A DNA stretch of 48,857 bases from Bacillota bacterium (lineage in GTDB: Bacteria; Sysuimicrobiota; Sysuimicrobiia; Sysuimicrobiales; Segetimicrobiaceae): positions 1 to 48,857 of the forward strand of contig JAJPJL010000030.1 in assembly GCA_021324255.1 (NCBI GenBank). Direction: 5' to 3'. The notes below the pieces were generated by a model. The model saw only the letters and a list, made by a program, of their open reading frames with translations, was not told where the DNA came from and did no database searches. Shown one piece after another: positions 24,393 to 32,475 of this stretch. The position numbers and the translations under genes are program-made. Position 1 is the stretch's first letter; the number at the start of each line of letters is the position of its first letter.

Positions 24393-24518
24393 ATGTTTGA
24401 CGGGAGTAGACGGGCCGGCTGGCTCGAACCTTTGCCGGAGTTCGGCAACGACGCACTACCGGACGTGGGGGCCGATCGAGGGACCGTGCGGCTGCGCGGC
24501 GCCGCTATTGCGAGCTGA
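24393..24518 (+). CDS. Small ORF carrying the PLPEFGNDAL motif (copy 1)
   Basis: A 41-residue frame starting MFDGSRRAGW and holding LEPLPEFGNDAL (24423-24458). Almost the same block occurs on the minus strand at 35605-35570. Of six base differences over 36 bases, four are synonymous and the others are L/F and E/D, a pattern expected of protein-coding sequence. There is no good ribosome site, and the end overlaps the convergent FimT-like gene by 14 bases. It may be a tiny gene or the decayed start of a larger one. The same DNA can form a small hairpin (24432-24448). The rest of the 205-base gap (24300-24504) shows nothing. Confidence 0.35.
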   Translation: MFDGSRRAGWLEPLPEFGNDALPDVGADRGTVRLRGAAIAS

Positions 24519-25113
24519 CGGAGATCGAGCCCGTAATCGGCTGAATCGTCACGTGGTACGTGCGGCCGTTGAGTGACACCGCGACGGCGTGGCTGTTCGT
24601 ATCCGCGAACAGAGGCTGCCCGGACGACCGAAACGCCAGGGCCGACTCCCCCGCCGCCCCATCACACGTGATCGTGCCCGAGCTCGGAAGCGAGAACTGG
24701 ACGTTGGAGTCGTACTCCTGGCCGGCGTTGACACTCCGGATCTTGGCGGTTGTCCCGATCGACGGGGTGGTCGTACTGTAGTTGACGTTCAACACGTCGC
24801 TCCCGGAGTACGTCGTCGTGTACACGTCGTACCCGTTGGACCGGAAGCACACTTCCACCTGCGGGCCGTTGCCGGCGTTGCTGACCGCCTGCTGCTGCGC
24901 CCACCGGAGGTCGCCCTCCAGCATGAAGGCGGCGTTTTGCAGCTTGCGCATGGTCACGAGGCTCGTCCAGCCCCACGCCGCGGCCAGCACGACGCCGATC
25001 ATGGCCAGGACGACGACGAGCTCGATGAGCGTCGTGCCCCGGCACGCGGCGCCGGGATCCGGCAGGCTCCCCCTGGCACCGGAACGGCGGCGCGGGGCTC
25101 CGGCACCGGCCAT
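24505..25113 (-). CDS. FimT/GspH-like pseudopilin (stand-alone)
   Basis: 202 residues. After a basic leader of about 28 residues comes the motif ACRG, cleavage, TTLIELVVVLAMIGVVLAAA with Glu at +5. The body (FMLEGDLRWAQQQAVSNAGN; VEVCFRSNGYDVYTTTYSGS; AFRSSGQPLFADTNSHAVAV) and the ending HVTIQPITGS are typical of GspH/FimT. The start ATG was chosen to give a normal-length leader. It stands alone, convergent to the plus-strand pilin cluster, and may supply the FimT-like subunit that the minus-strand cluster lacks. Confidence 0.82.
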   Translation of the reverse strand: MAGAGAPRRRSGARGSLPDPGAACRGTTLIELVVVLAMIGVVLAAAWGWTSLVTMRKLQNAAFMLEGDLRWAQQQAVSNAGNGPQVEVCFRSNGYDVYTTTYSGSDVLNVNYSTTTPSIGTTAKIRSVNAGQEYDSNVQFSLPSSGTITCDGAAGESALAFRSSGQPLFADTNSHAVAVSLNGRTYHVTIQPITGSISVSSQ

Positions 25114-25252
25114 ATCCGTGCGGGGGTACGCGCGGCCCGCACGCGATGGATTGAAACGACGAGCATGTCCGCGGATCGACAATGCCGCCCTCCATGGACA
25201 ATCCTGCGCTAAGGTAAATGCCCAACGCGCTCGGATACCAGACTCGGCGCGC

Positions 25253-25327
25253 CTACCGAGGCGCAACCCCGGCAGCCTCCACCCCGCCCGAGTACCATGA
25301 GAGGACCGCGCTGGCATCCACGACAAG
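25253..25327 (-). pseudogene. Remnant of a PIN-domain (VapC-like) toxin gene
   Basis: Twenty-four codons reading LVVDASAVLSWYSGGVEAAG and four more before a TAG stop. The VVDASAVL start is the hallmark first strand of PIN-domain ribonucleases, with the first metal-binding Asp. The remaining acidic residues and the rest of the fold are absent. No antitoxin gene is seen. It lies in the 275-base gap between ccmB and the FimT-like gene, which otherwise shows nothing certain. Confidence 0.5.
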
Positions 25328-25388
25328 CCGGGGCGCCGGAGCGGCCACCGGGGCGCCGCTCCGTACCGCGGGCCGGCCTGGGCAAACG

Positions 25389-26057
25389 CTACTCGGCCAC
25401 CACGTACTCAAAGAGCCACGTACCCAGCACCACGAACAGAAGGTCGTAGGCCGCAAGCAGCTTCAGCGGTCCCGCGAGCGCGCCGAACGGCGCACCGTCG
25501 AGCGCCCTCGCGACGGCGGCCAGCGACACCAGAATGACGGGCAGCACGACGGGCAACAGCACGATGGGCAACAACACCTCGCGGAGCCGGGTGGCCGCGG
25601 TCATGGCCCCGAGCAAGGTGCCCACCGCGGCAAATCCCACGGCGCCGAGGACGAGCGGCACAGCCATCGCCCCGGCGTGGCGTCCAGCCAGAGGGTCGAC
25701 AAACACCGCCGTCGCCAGCACGACCACCGCCTGCAGGGCGGCCACGAGGACGGCGTTGGCCAGGCACTTCGCGAGAAAGACTTCCCCCCGGCCGACCGGG
25801 GCGAGCAGGACGCCCTGCAACGCCTGCCGCTCCTGCTCGATCGCGTGCGACCGCGCGAGCCCGAGCGTGGCCCCGAACGCCACGGTCACCCACAGGATCG
25901 CCGGCGTCATGGCGCCAGCGCCACGCGGAGACGCCTGGGCTGCGAGCCCGAGAATGACGACGGTGAGAAACGCCACGAGGCTCATCGAGCTCATCAGCTC
26001 TCGCGTGCGGGCCTCGATCACGAGGTCCTTCCACGCGAGCAAGGCGATCGTCCTCAT
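25389..26057 (-). CDS. ccmB: CcmB haem exporter permease
   Basis: 222 residues with six membrane spans. The N-terminus LLAWKDLVIEARTRELMSSM and the stretch ERQALQGVLLAPVGRGEVFL are typical of CcmB. With CcmA it forms the ABC unit needed to release haem-loaded CcmE. The ATG overlaps the ccmA stop (ATGA). It lies 15 kb from ccmC-D-E-F in the same orientation, with an importer operon and the pilin island between them. Confidence 0.92.
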   Translation of the reverse strand: MRTIALLAWKDLVIEARTRELMSSMSLVAFLTVVILGLAAQASPRGAGAMTPAILWVTVAFGATLGLARSHAIEQERQALQGVLLAPVGRGEVFLAKCLANAVLVAALQAVVVLATAVFVDPLAGRHAGAMAVPLVLGAVGFAAVGTLLGAMTAATRLREVLLPIVLLPVVLPVILVSLAAVARALDGAPFGALAGPLKLLAAYDLLFVVLGTWLFEYVVAE

Positions 26058-26800
26058 CGGGCCCTGCCCGTGCGCCCGGCGCTCCGGTACCATCCCTCGA
26101 GCGCCGCAACGTCCATGCGGACGAGCGGCTGCGGCCCGGTGAGCCGGCCGTCGACGAGGACGTACGCGACGTCGGCACCCCGCAGCGCTTCCGCGGCGTG
26201 GTGGGTTGCGAGGACGAGCGCGCCGCCCCGGCTGCGAAACGTCCGCAGATAGTCCGCAAAGCGCGCCGCGGCATCGAGGTCGAGCCCGGCAAACGGCTCG
26301 TCGAGCAGCAGCACCGGGGGGCGGTGCACCAGCGCCCGCGCGAGCGCCGCACGCTGCACCAGCCCGCGGGACAGCACGCGCACCGGATCGTCGCGGCGCG
26401 CGAGCCCGACAAGATCGCAGGCCCAGGCGGCACGCGCCCGCGGATCCTCGACGCCGTACAGCGCGGCGAACAACCTGAGATTCTCGAGCGCGCTCAGCCC
26501 GCCGTAGAGCATCGGCTCGTGCCCCACAAAGCCGATGCTGCCCCGCGCCGCCGGATCCGCCCACGGATCCCGGCCCCGGATGCGAACGGCGCCGCGGACC
26601 GGTCGAAGCAGGGCGGCAAGGACCCTGAGCAACGTCGATTTGCCGGCGCCGTTCGGTCCGAGGATCGCGATGCCGCTCCCCGGGGGCACCTCGATGCCGA
26701 TGCCCCGAAGCACGCGGTCACGCCCGTACGACTTCCAGACGTCGACGGCGGACACGGCGGGACACGGGCCTGCGGCGGACGCGACCGCGTCCGGAAGCAT
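26054..26800 (-). CDS. ccmA: CcmA haem exporter ATPase
   Basis: 248 residues from the ATG used here. Walker A GPNGAGKST, signature LSRGLVQR (the C-loop has R-G-L instead of S-G-G/S-G-Q), Walker B VLLLDEPFAGLD and H-loop ATHHAAE. CcmA drives the haem-handling step with CcmB. The frame is open a little further up (GTG at 26818) and no start has a clear ribosome site, so the 5' end is uncertain by a few codons. First gene of a ccmA-ccmB pair. The 144 bases upstream hold no clear promoter. Confidence 0.9.
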   Translation of the reverse strand: MLPDAVASAAGPCPAVSAVDVWKSYGRDRVLRGIGIEVPPGSGIAILGPNGAGKSTLLRVLAALLRPVRGAVRIRGRDPWADPAARGSIGFVGHEPMLYGGLSALENLRLFAALYGVEDPRARAAWACDLVGLARRDDPVRVLSRGLVQRAALARALVHRPPVLLLDEPFAGLDLDAAARFADYLRTFRSRGGALVLATHHAAEALRGADVAYVLVDGRLTGPQPLVRMDVAALEGWYRSAGRTGRAR

Positions 26801-26944
26801 CACGCGATAACTGTACACCAAATCGGCAGGTACGGCACACCCGCGGAAGGTCCCGGCGCGAGGATGTGGATCGCGGCCGGGCTTCGCGATGGCCTATCCC
26901 GCCGGGGCGGCGACGCTCCGCGCCCCGGGCGCCGCCGCCGCGGA

Positions 26945-28510
26945 TTACGTGGCGCTCGCGGGCATGCCCGCGAGCGCTGCGACCTCGGCCGGCTCGAAGA
27001 GGAAATACGGGTATTCGCGGTACCCGGCGGCGCCGCCGGGGTCCGCCTCGCCGAGCGCGCTCAAGCGCGTCTCGACGCGTTCGATCTCCCGCGCCAGGCG
27101 GCCCGCCAGCTCCGCGTTGATCTCGCGGATGCGGCGCGTGGCCTCGCGGCGTGCGCGCCCGGGCCGCATCGTCCCGACCTCGCGGATGAGGCGCCGCTTT
27201 TCGTCGACGAGGCGTTGCTGCGCCTCGTCGGCGCCGGCGAGGTGCCGGTCCGGGTTGTGACGGAGGTCCATCCGGAGCTGGTGGAGCGTCCGGCGCTCGT
27301 CGCCGCTCGCCTCCGCGGGCAGCGGCAGGTGGAGCGTCGCGGTCGCCACGGCGTACGGTGCCGGCGCACAGCCGAACAGGTCGCGGACGATCGCGTCGGT
27401 GACGCGGTCGTAGCGCCCGCCGCCGACCCCGTGGATGAACGCGTCGCCGAGGCAGAGCCGCGCGAACATCGTGAGCGCCATCGCCTTGGGGCGCAGCGCG
27501 ATCCGGGCGTCCGCGAGCGCCTGGACCCCCGATGCGTCCGCGGGCACGGCCGCCACCGGGCCGGAGGCGGTGCTGAGCTCGAGGCGGTCGCCGGCGCGTG
27601 CGACGTAGAGCGAGGTCCGCCGGCCCGAACGCACGACCCAGAACGGCGCCTCGACCCGCCCGCCCTCCGCGGCCAGGTTCGGGAACGGGTTCGCGGCGGA
27701 TCGAAGCCGCCGTTGCCGCCGGTAGGCGTCGAGTTGCCCGTTGAACGCCCGCGCGAGCGCCTCGGGGTCCTGAACGAGGTGGAGCGCGAAGGCGCGGAAC
27801 TCGGGGGTGTCCGACAGCGCCGCCATGGAGACCTCGACGTAGCACGGGGCGCCGGCGCCCGACTCGTACCGGCGGCGCAGCCGTGCCAGAAACTCTCCCA
27901 GGTGCCGCGATCCGCGGGCCTCGTCCGCGCCCTCCGCCCAGCGGTCGAGCCTCGCGGCGAGGCCCTCGAGCGGCACCGTCGCCAGATGCCGGCGCGCGCG
28001 CGCGAGGAAGCCTTCCCACGCCGCCGCGGAGGGGACCGGGGCGACCTCGAGCGGCACATCGTCCGGGAGATCAGCCAGCATCTCGCGCACCCGCACGAGG
28101 TGGTCGCGATCCGCCGGCAGATCCGCGCCGACCGGGCCGGCGGCGTCGGTGTCGACGATCACATGCAGTCCCGCCGCCCGCGTGTCGCGCACGATGCGCG
28201 TCAGCAGGAAGTACTTGATCCAGATGCCCGGATGGAACAACACGGGTTGATGGCCCATGACGACGAGCGGCCGGGCCGCGTCGGGGACCGGCGCGCTCGT
28301 GTACTCGGCCGCCAGGCGCAGCGCGCGACTCCGCGTGCGCCGCCGGAATTCCACGAGCGGCACGCCGAGGATCTCGACGCCCTCCCATTGGGCCGTCCCG
28401 GCGGCGGCGAGCAGCGCGGGCATGCGGTCCGGCCCGGGCTCGATGAGGACCTCGCCCGATCGGGCCGGGGTCGCGTAGTCCGGCGCCGTCACGGCCGGCC
28501 CGCCGGTCAC
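26945..28510 (-). CDS. BshC-like protein (bacillithiol synthase-related)
   Basis: 521 residues. Features shared with the BshC group are an N-terminal nucleotide-fold phrase, VVMGHQPVLFHPGIWIKYFL (BshC usually has GQQ-type), the block RPKAMALTMFARLCLGDAFI followed by HGVGGGRYDRVTD, and a helical C-terminus (REINAELAGRLAREIERVET). BshC adds cysteine to glucosaminyl-malate. The match is distant, so another thiol-type ligase is possible. The GTG start overlaps the BshB1-like stop (GTGA), which supports a joint pathway. No bshA-type gene is in the window. Confidence 0.55.
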   Translation of the reverse strand: MTGGPAVTAPDYATPARSGEVLIEPGPDRMPALLAAAGTAQWEGVEILGVPLVEFRRRTRSRALRLAAEYTSAPVPDAARPLVVMGHQPVLFHPGIWIKYFLLTRIVRDTRAAGLHVIVDTDAAGPVGADLPADRDHLVRVREMLADLPDDVPLEVAPVPSAAAWEGFLARARRHLATVPLEGLAARLDRWAEGADEARGSRHLGEFLARLRRRYESGAGAPCYVEVSMAALSDTPEFRAFALHLVQDPEALARAFNGQLDAYRRQRRLRSAANPFPNLAAEGGRVEAPFWVVRSGRRTSLYVARAGDRLELSTASGPVAAVPADASGVQALADARIALRPKAMALTMFARLCLGDAFIHGVGGGRYDRVTDAIVRDLFGCAPAPYAVATATLHLPLPAEASGDERRTLHQLRMDLRHNPDRHLAGADEAQQRLVDEKRRLIREVGTMRPGRARREATRRIREINAELAGRLAREIERVETRLSALGEADPGGAAGYREYPYFLFEPAEVAALAGMPASAT

Positions 28511-29190
28511 AACAGATCCCGGAGGCCGCGCAGGCCGACCGCTTCTTTGCTGGCAAACGGCTCGCCGTAGGGCCGCCGGATCCGGCTGCCCCAGTACTGG
28601 TTCGTCGCGCGGATGCCGTCGAGGAGACCGAGATTGCCGCGTTCTAGGTTGAACTGCGAGCGATAGCAGGCGATGGCGTCGATCTTGCGGTCGATCTGAT
28701 CCGTGATGTCGAGGACAAAGGCGAGGTCCGCGTGCAACCGGTAGTGCGTACAGAAGAAGTGCAGGATGCGCGGCGCGTAGTACGGCTCCCCCCGCATCTC
28801 GGTCTTGGTCAGCTTGCCGTAGAATCGCGCCGCTTCCGCGAGCCGCTCGGCCGCCAGGTGGTCGGGATGCGCGTCCACCCAGTACGGGATGAAGAGGATC
28901 GCGGGACGAACCTCCCGGATCACCTCCGCCACGGCCATCCGGTTCTCCACCGTATCGGCGAGATAGCGGTTCGGAAACGGCAGCGTCACGCGGCGCGCGA
29001 TGCCGAGCACGCGCGCCGCGGCCTCGCTCTCCTGCCGGCGGCGTTCCGGGGTCCCCATCGGCGTCGGCTCCCCGTCCGTCAGGTCCAGGATCGTGACGCG
29101 GTGGTCTTGCCGCGCCAGCGCCGCGATCGTCCCGCCCATCCCGATCTCGGCGTCGTCCGGGTGCGCGGCAATCACCAGAAAATCGGCCAT
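28507..29190 (-). CDS. PIG-L/BshB1-type zinc deacetylase
   Basis: 227 residues. Zinc and catalytic motifs are AHPDD (9-13) and HPDH (108-111). The C-terminus ATNQYWGSRIRRPYGEPFAS followed by KEAVGLRGLRDLL is the BshB1 pattern. BshB1 removes acetyl from N-acetylglucosaminyl-malate in bacillithiol synthesis; relatives act on other N-acetylglucosaminyl compounds. A good ribosome site (GAGGTGA) precedes the ATG. It forms a tight pair with the BshC-like gene. Confidence 0.82.
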   Translation of the reverse strand: MADFLVIAAHPDDAEIGMGGTIAALARQDHRVTILDLTDGEPTPMGTPERRRQESEAAARVLGIARRVTLPFPNRYLADTVENRMAVAEVIREVRPAILFIPYWVDAHPDHLAAERLAEAARFYGKLTKTEMRGEPYYAPRILHFFCTHYRLHADLAFVLDITDQIDRKIDAIACYRSQFNLERGNLGLLDGIRATNQYWGSRIRRPYGEPFASKEAVGLRGLRDLL

Positions 29191-29254
29191 CGGCTCACCT
29201 CAGCAGGTCGGCGGCCGGGGGCATCCGCGGTGCCCCGCGCCGGCCGCCTGAACA

Positions 29255-29962
29255 TCACGACCGCACGCCGCTCCGGCTCATCTCGCGATCGATGATCGAC
29301 AGGTAGTACGTGCGCCGTGCCGCCGGATCGTCGAGACCGCCCCAGAATCGCCGGTTCGGGTTCTTGTAGATGCGCGGCACGGGGATCTCGGTCACGCGGA
29401 GGCCGAACCGTGCGGCCTGCAGCCACACCTGGAGCGGCAACCCGTAGCTGCGCTCGTCGAGCCGCATCCGGGCCAGGCCGCCGACGCGATACGCCTTGAA
29501 CCCGCACCACGCGTCCGTGAGTCGGTACCCCGTCAACTCGTTGACGATGCGCGTGATCTCCGCGTTGAGCTGCCGGCGGTCCGGCGGCGCCTCGTCGGCC
29601 GCGCCCGGCGTATCGGGATGGTACCGGCTGCCCGACACGATGTCGAACTCCCGCGCCGCCTCCAGGAAGCGCGGAATCATCCGCGGCTCGTGCTGGAGAT
29701 CGCAGTCGATGGTCACGGCGACGTCGAACCGGCGATCGGCGGCGTAGCGAAAGCCGTCGATCAAGGACTGGCCGTATCCCTCGTTGCGCGCGTGGGTGAG
29801 GACCTCGATCCCGCGATATCCGGCGAGGATCGATGCGGAGTCGTCCGTCGACCCGTCATCCACGACGAGGATCTCGGCGCTGGTGTGGCGCCGCACCTCG
29901 TCCAGCACCCGGGCCAGCGTCGCCTCTTCGTTGTACAGCGGCATGATGATCAGCGGTCGCAT
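29255..29962 (-). CDS. Family 2 glycosyltransferase, DPM/dolichyl-phosphate-type
   Basis: 235 residues. GT-A fold marks are IIMPLYNEEATLARVL at the N-terminus, LVVDDGSTDDSASIL, and the metal-binding CDLQHEP. There are no C-terminal membrane spans, so it resembles the soluble polyprenyl-phosphate hexosyl transferases. The ATG used follows AGAGG. It lies 64 bases above the BshB1-like gene; whether it belongs to the same pathway is unclear, since it is not a BshA-type (GT4) enzyme. The 135 bases above it hold no recognised element. Confidence 0.82.
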   Translation of the reverse strand: MRPLIIMPLYNEEATLARVLDEVRRHTSAEILVVDDGSTDDSASILAGYRGIEVLTHARNEGYGQSLIDGFRYAADRRFDVAVTIDCDLQHEPRMIPRFLEAAREFDIVSGSRYHPDTPGAADEAPPDRRQLNAEITRIVNELTGYRLTDAWCGFKAYRVGGLARMRLDERSYGLPLQVWLQAARFGLRVTEIPVPRIYKNPNRRFWGGLDDPAARRTYYLSIIDREMSRSGVRS

Positions 29963-30097
29963 CGGCCTCTCCCGTGGAACACTGATGCGCACAACGACCG
30001 AAACCGGCCGCGTATGCCCCGGGGTGGCCGCGCCGCCGGGTGTTCGCGCGTCACTGCCGCACTTCGGCGCGGGGTCGAGCCGAACATCGACGCGGCG

Positions 30098-31441
30098 CTA
30101 CCGCGCGAGCGCTGCCGCCGCGGCGTCCACGGTCCGCCGCACGTCGCCAGCCGTGTGCGCCAGGGACACGAACCACGCCTCGAACTGCGACGGCGGCACC
30201 ATCACGCCGCGGGCGAGGAGACCGTGGAAGAACCGGGCGTACCCATCCACGTCCGCCCGCTGGGCCGAGGCGGCGTCCGTCACCGGGCCGGCGGTGAAAA
30301 ACGGGGTCAGCATCGATCCCACGCGGTTGACGACGAGCGGCACACTCGACCGCCGCGCGGCGCCGGCGAGGCCGTCCGCGAGCGCCGCCCCGAGCTCGTC
30401 CAGCCGGCGATACGCCGCGTCGTCGAGCAACCGCAGCGTCTCGAGGCCCGCGCGCATGGCCACGGGGTTCCCGGACAGGGTGCCGGCCTGATAAACGGGA
30501 CCCAGGGGGGCGATCATCTGCATGAGGTCGCGCCGTCCGCCGTAGGCGCCGACGGGGAACCCGCCGCCGATCACCTTCCCCAGGCACGTGAGATCGGGCT
30601 TGAGACCGTAGCGTCCCTGCGCGCCGCCGCGAGCGATCCGAAACCCGGTGATGACCTCATCAAAGACCAGCACGGCGCCCGCGGCGCGGCACAGGTCCTG
30701 CACGGTCTCGAGGAAGCCGGGGGCCGGCGGCACCACGCCCATGTTGCCGGCGACCGGCTCGACGATCACCGCCGCGATCTCACCGCCCGCGCGAAACACG
30801 GCGCGAACGGCGTCCGCGTCGTTGAACGGCACGACCCGGGTCCACGCCGCGACCTCGTCCGGGACGCCGGCGCTCGACGGCAGGGCCGCGCCCGGCTGAG
30901 CGCGCGCCCCCGGGGACGCGTGCGCGAGCGTCATCATCCCGGACCCGGCCTTGACGAGCAGCGCGTCGGCGTGCCCATGGTAGCAGCCGTCGAATTTCAC
31001 GATGCTGCGCCGGCCGGTCGCGGCCCGCGCCAAGCGCAACGCCGCCATCACGGCCTCCGTGCCCGAGCTCACGAAGCGCAGCATGTCGATGGATGGCACG
31101 GCGGCCGCCACGGCCCGCGCCATCTCGACCTCGAGCGGGGTCGGCGCGCCGAAGCTGCTGCCGGCCGCCGCGGTCTCGGTGACCGCCGCGACGACCGCGG
31201 GATGCGCGTGGCCCGCGATCAGCGGCCCCCACGAGCCGAGGTAGTCCAGGTACTCGCGGCCGTCGGCGTCCCACACGCGCGCGCCCTCGCCGCGCACGAG
31301 GAACGGGGGTGTCCCGCCGACGGCGCGATACGCGCGTACGGGACTGTTGACGCCGCCCGGCATGAGGCCGCACGCCTCGGCGTAGAGCGCCGCCGAGCGC
31401 GGCCCGCCGCCCGGCGCGGCGGCGCGGGGCGCGCCGTTCAC
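30098..31441 (-). CDS. hemL: Glutamate-1-semialdehyde 2,1-aminomutase
   Basis: 447 residues with the GTG at 31441. A PLP enzyme: MPGGVNSPVRAYRAVGG at the start, substrate loop SSGTEAVMAALRLAR, CYHGHADALLVKAGSG, VFDEVITGFR, and the catalytic lysine in CLGKVIGGGFPVGAYGG. It makes 5-aminolevulinate from the product of HemA. An upstream GTG at 31471 is an alternative start giving ten more residues. Last gene of hemACDBL. Confidence 0.94.
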   Translation of the reverse strand: MNGAPRAAAPGGGPRSAALYAEACGLMPGGVNSPVRAYRAVGGTPPFLVRGEGARVWDADGREYLDYLGSWGPLIAGHAHPAVVAAVTETAAAGSSFGAPTPLEVEMARAVAAAVPSIDMLRFVSSGTEAVMAALRLARAATGRRSIVKFDGCYHGHADALLVKAGSGMMTLAHASPGARAQPGAALPSSAGVPDEVAAWTRVVPFNDADAVRAVFRAGGEIAAVIVEPVAGNMGVVPPAPGFLETVQDLCRAAGAVLVFDEVITGFRIARGGAQGRYGLKPDLTCLGKVIGGGFPVGAYGGRRDLMQMIAPLGPVYQAGTLSGNPVAMRAGLETLRLLDDAAYRRLDELGAALADGLAGAARRSSVPLVVNRVGSMLTPFFTAGPVTDAASAQRADVDGYARFFHGLLARGVMVPPSQFEAWFVSLAHTAGDVRRTVDAAAAALAR

Positions 31442-31478
31442 CGGGCCGGCGCCGCCATCCCGGGCGCGCACACCCGTG

Positions 31479-32459
31479 TCATCCGCGGCGGAGCCGCGCC
31501 GCCGCGGTCTCGGCGTAGTACGTGAGCACGAGATCCGCGCCGGCGCGCCGGATCGCCGTGAGCGCCTCGAGCATCGCCCGGTCCTCGTCCAACCAGCCGC
31601 GGGCGGCGGCCGCTTTGAGCATCGCGTACTCACCGCTCACCTGGTAGGCCGCCGTCGGCAGGCGGAGCTCGGCCTTGACCCGCGCGAGCACGTCGAGGTA
31701 CGGAAGGGCGGGCTTGACCATGACGAGATCGGCGCCTTCCTCGACATCCAGGCGCGCCTCCCGCACCGCCTCGTCGACGTTCGCGGGGTCGAGCTGATAC
31801 GCGCGGCGATCGCCAAACCGCGGCGCCGATTCGGCCGCGTGGCGGAACGGGTCGAAGAACGCCGAGGCGTACTTGGCGGCGTACGCCAACACCGCGACGT
31901 CCCCGCGGCCGCGGCCGTCGAGCGCGCGCCGGATCGCCCCGACCTGCCCGTCCATCATGCCCGATGGCGCGACGACGTCGGCCCCCGCGTCGGCGTACGA
32001 GACCGCGATCCGCGCGTACGCGTCCAGGGTGGCGTCGTTGTCCACGGTCTCGCCTGCCAGCACGCCGCAGTGGCCATGGCTCGTGTATTCGCACAGGCAG
32101 AGGTCGCCGATGATCACGAGCCGGTCGCCGGTCTCGGCGCGAATGCGGCGCATCGACCGCTGCACGATCCCGTCGGGGTCCCAGGCGCTCGAACCCGCAT
32201 CATCCTTGCGCGTGGGGATCCCGAACAGCATGACCGCCGGGATGCCGAGCTCCGCCAGCCGCCCGCACTGCTCGACGAGGCTCGAGACCGTGTGCTGCAC
32301 GTGGCCCGGCAAAGGGTCGAGCGGGGCCGGCTTGGAGAGCGCCTCCTTGACGAAGAGCGGGGCGATCAGATCGCCCGGATCGAGGACCGTCTCCCGAACC
32401 ATCTCGCGCAGCGTCGCCGTGCGCCGAAGCCGCCGCATGCGCCGGAGCGGAAACGTCAT
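31479..32459 (-). CDS. hemB: Porphobilinogen synthase (zinc type)
   Basis: 326 residues. The metal loop DLCLCEYTSHGHCG has the three cysteines of zinc-dependent enzymes. The two active-site lysines are in LAYAAKYAS and LVMVKPALPYLD. It condenses two 5-aminolevulinate molecules to porphobilinogen. It starts 16 bases below hemD, and the end is followed closely by hemL. Confidence 0.95.
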   Translation of the reverse strand: MTFPLRRMRRLRRTATLREMVRETVLDPGDLIAPLFVKEALSKPAPLDPLPGHVQHTVSSLVEQCGRLAELGIPAVMLFGIPTRKDDAGSSAWDPDGIVQRSMRRIRAETGDRLVIIGDLCLCEYTSHGHCGVLAGETVDNDATLDAYARIAVSYADAGADVVAPSGMMDGQVGAIRRALDGRGRGDVAVLAYAAKYASAFFDPFRHAAESAPRFGDRRAYQLDPANVDEAVREARLDVEEGADLVMVKPALPYLDVLARVKAELRLPTAAYQVSGEYAMLKAAAARGWLDEDRAMLEALTAIRRAGADLVLTYYAETAAARLRRG

Positions 32460-32475
32460 CCCTGGCCCACCCCTT

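Noticed and set aside
24300-24504. tRNA or riboswitch in this and other intergenic gaps
   Set aside because: I found no cloverleaf, CCA-proximal T-loop pattern or known riboswitch core in any gap; only short hairpins.
26198-28570. A 790-codon plus-strand frame opposite ccmA and the BshC-like gene
   Set aside because: Low-complexity, very Arg-rich composition and no motif; it is the antisense shadow of the minus-strand genes.
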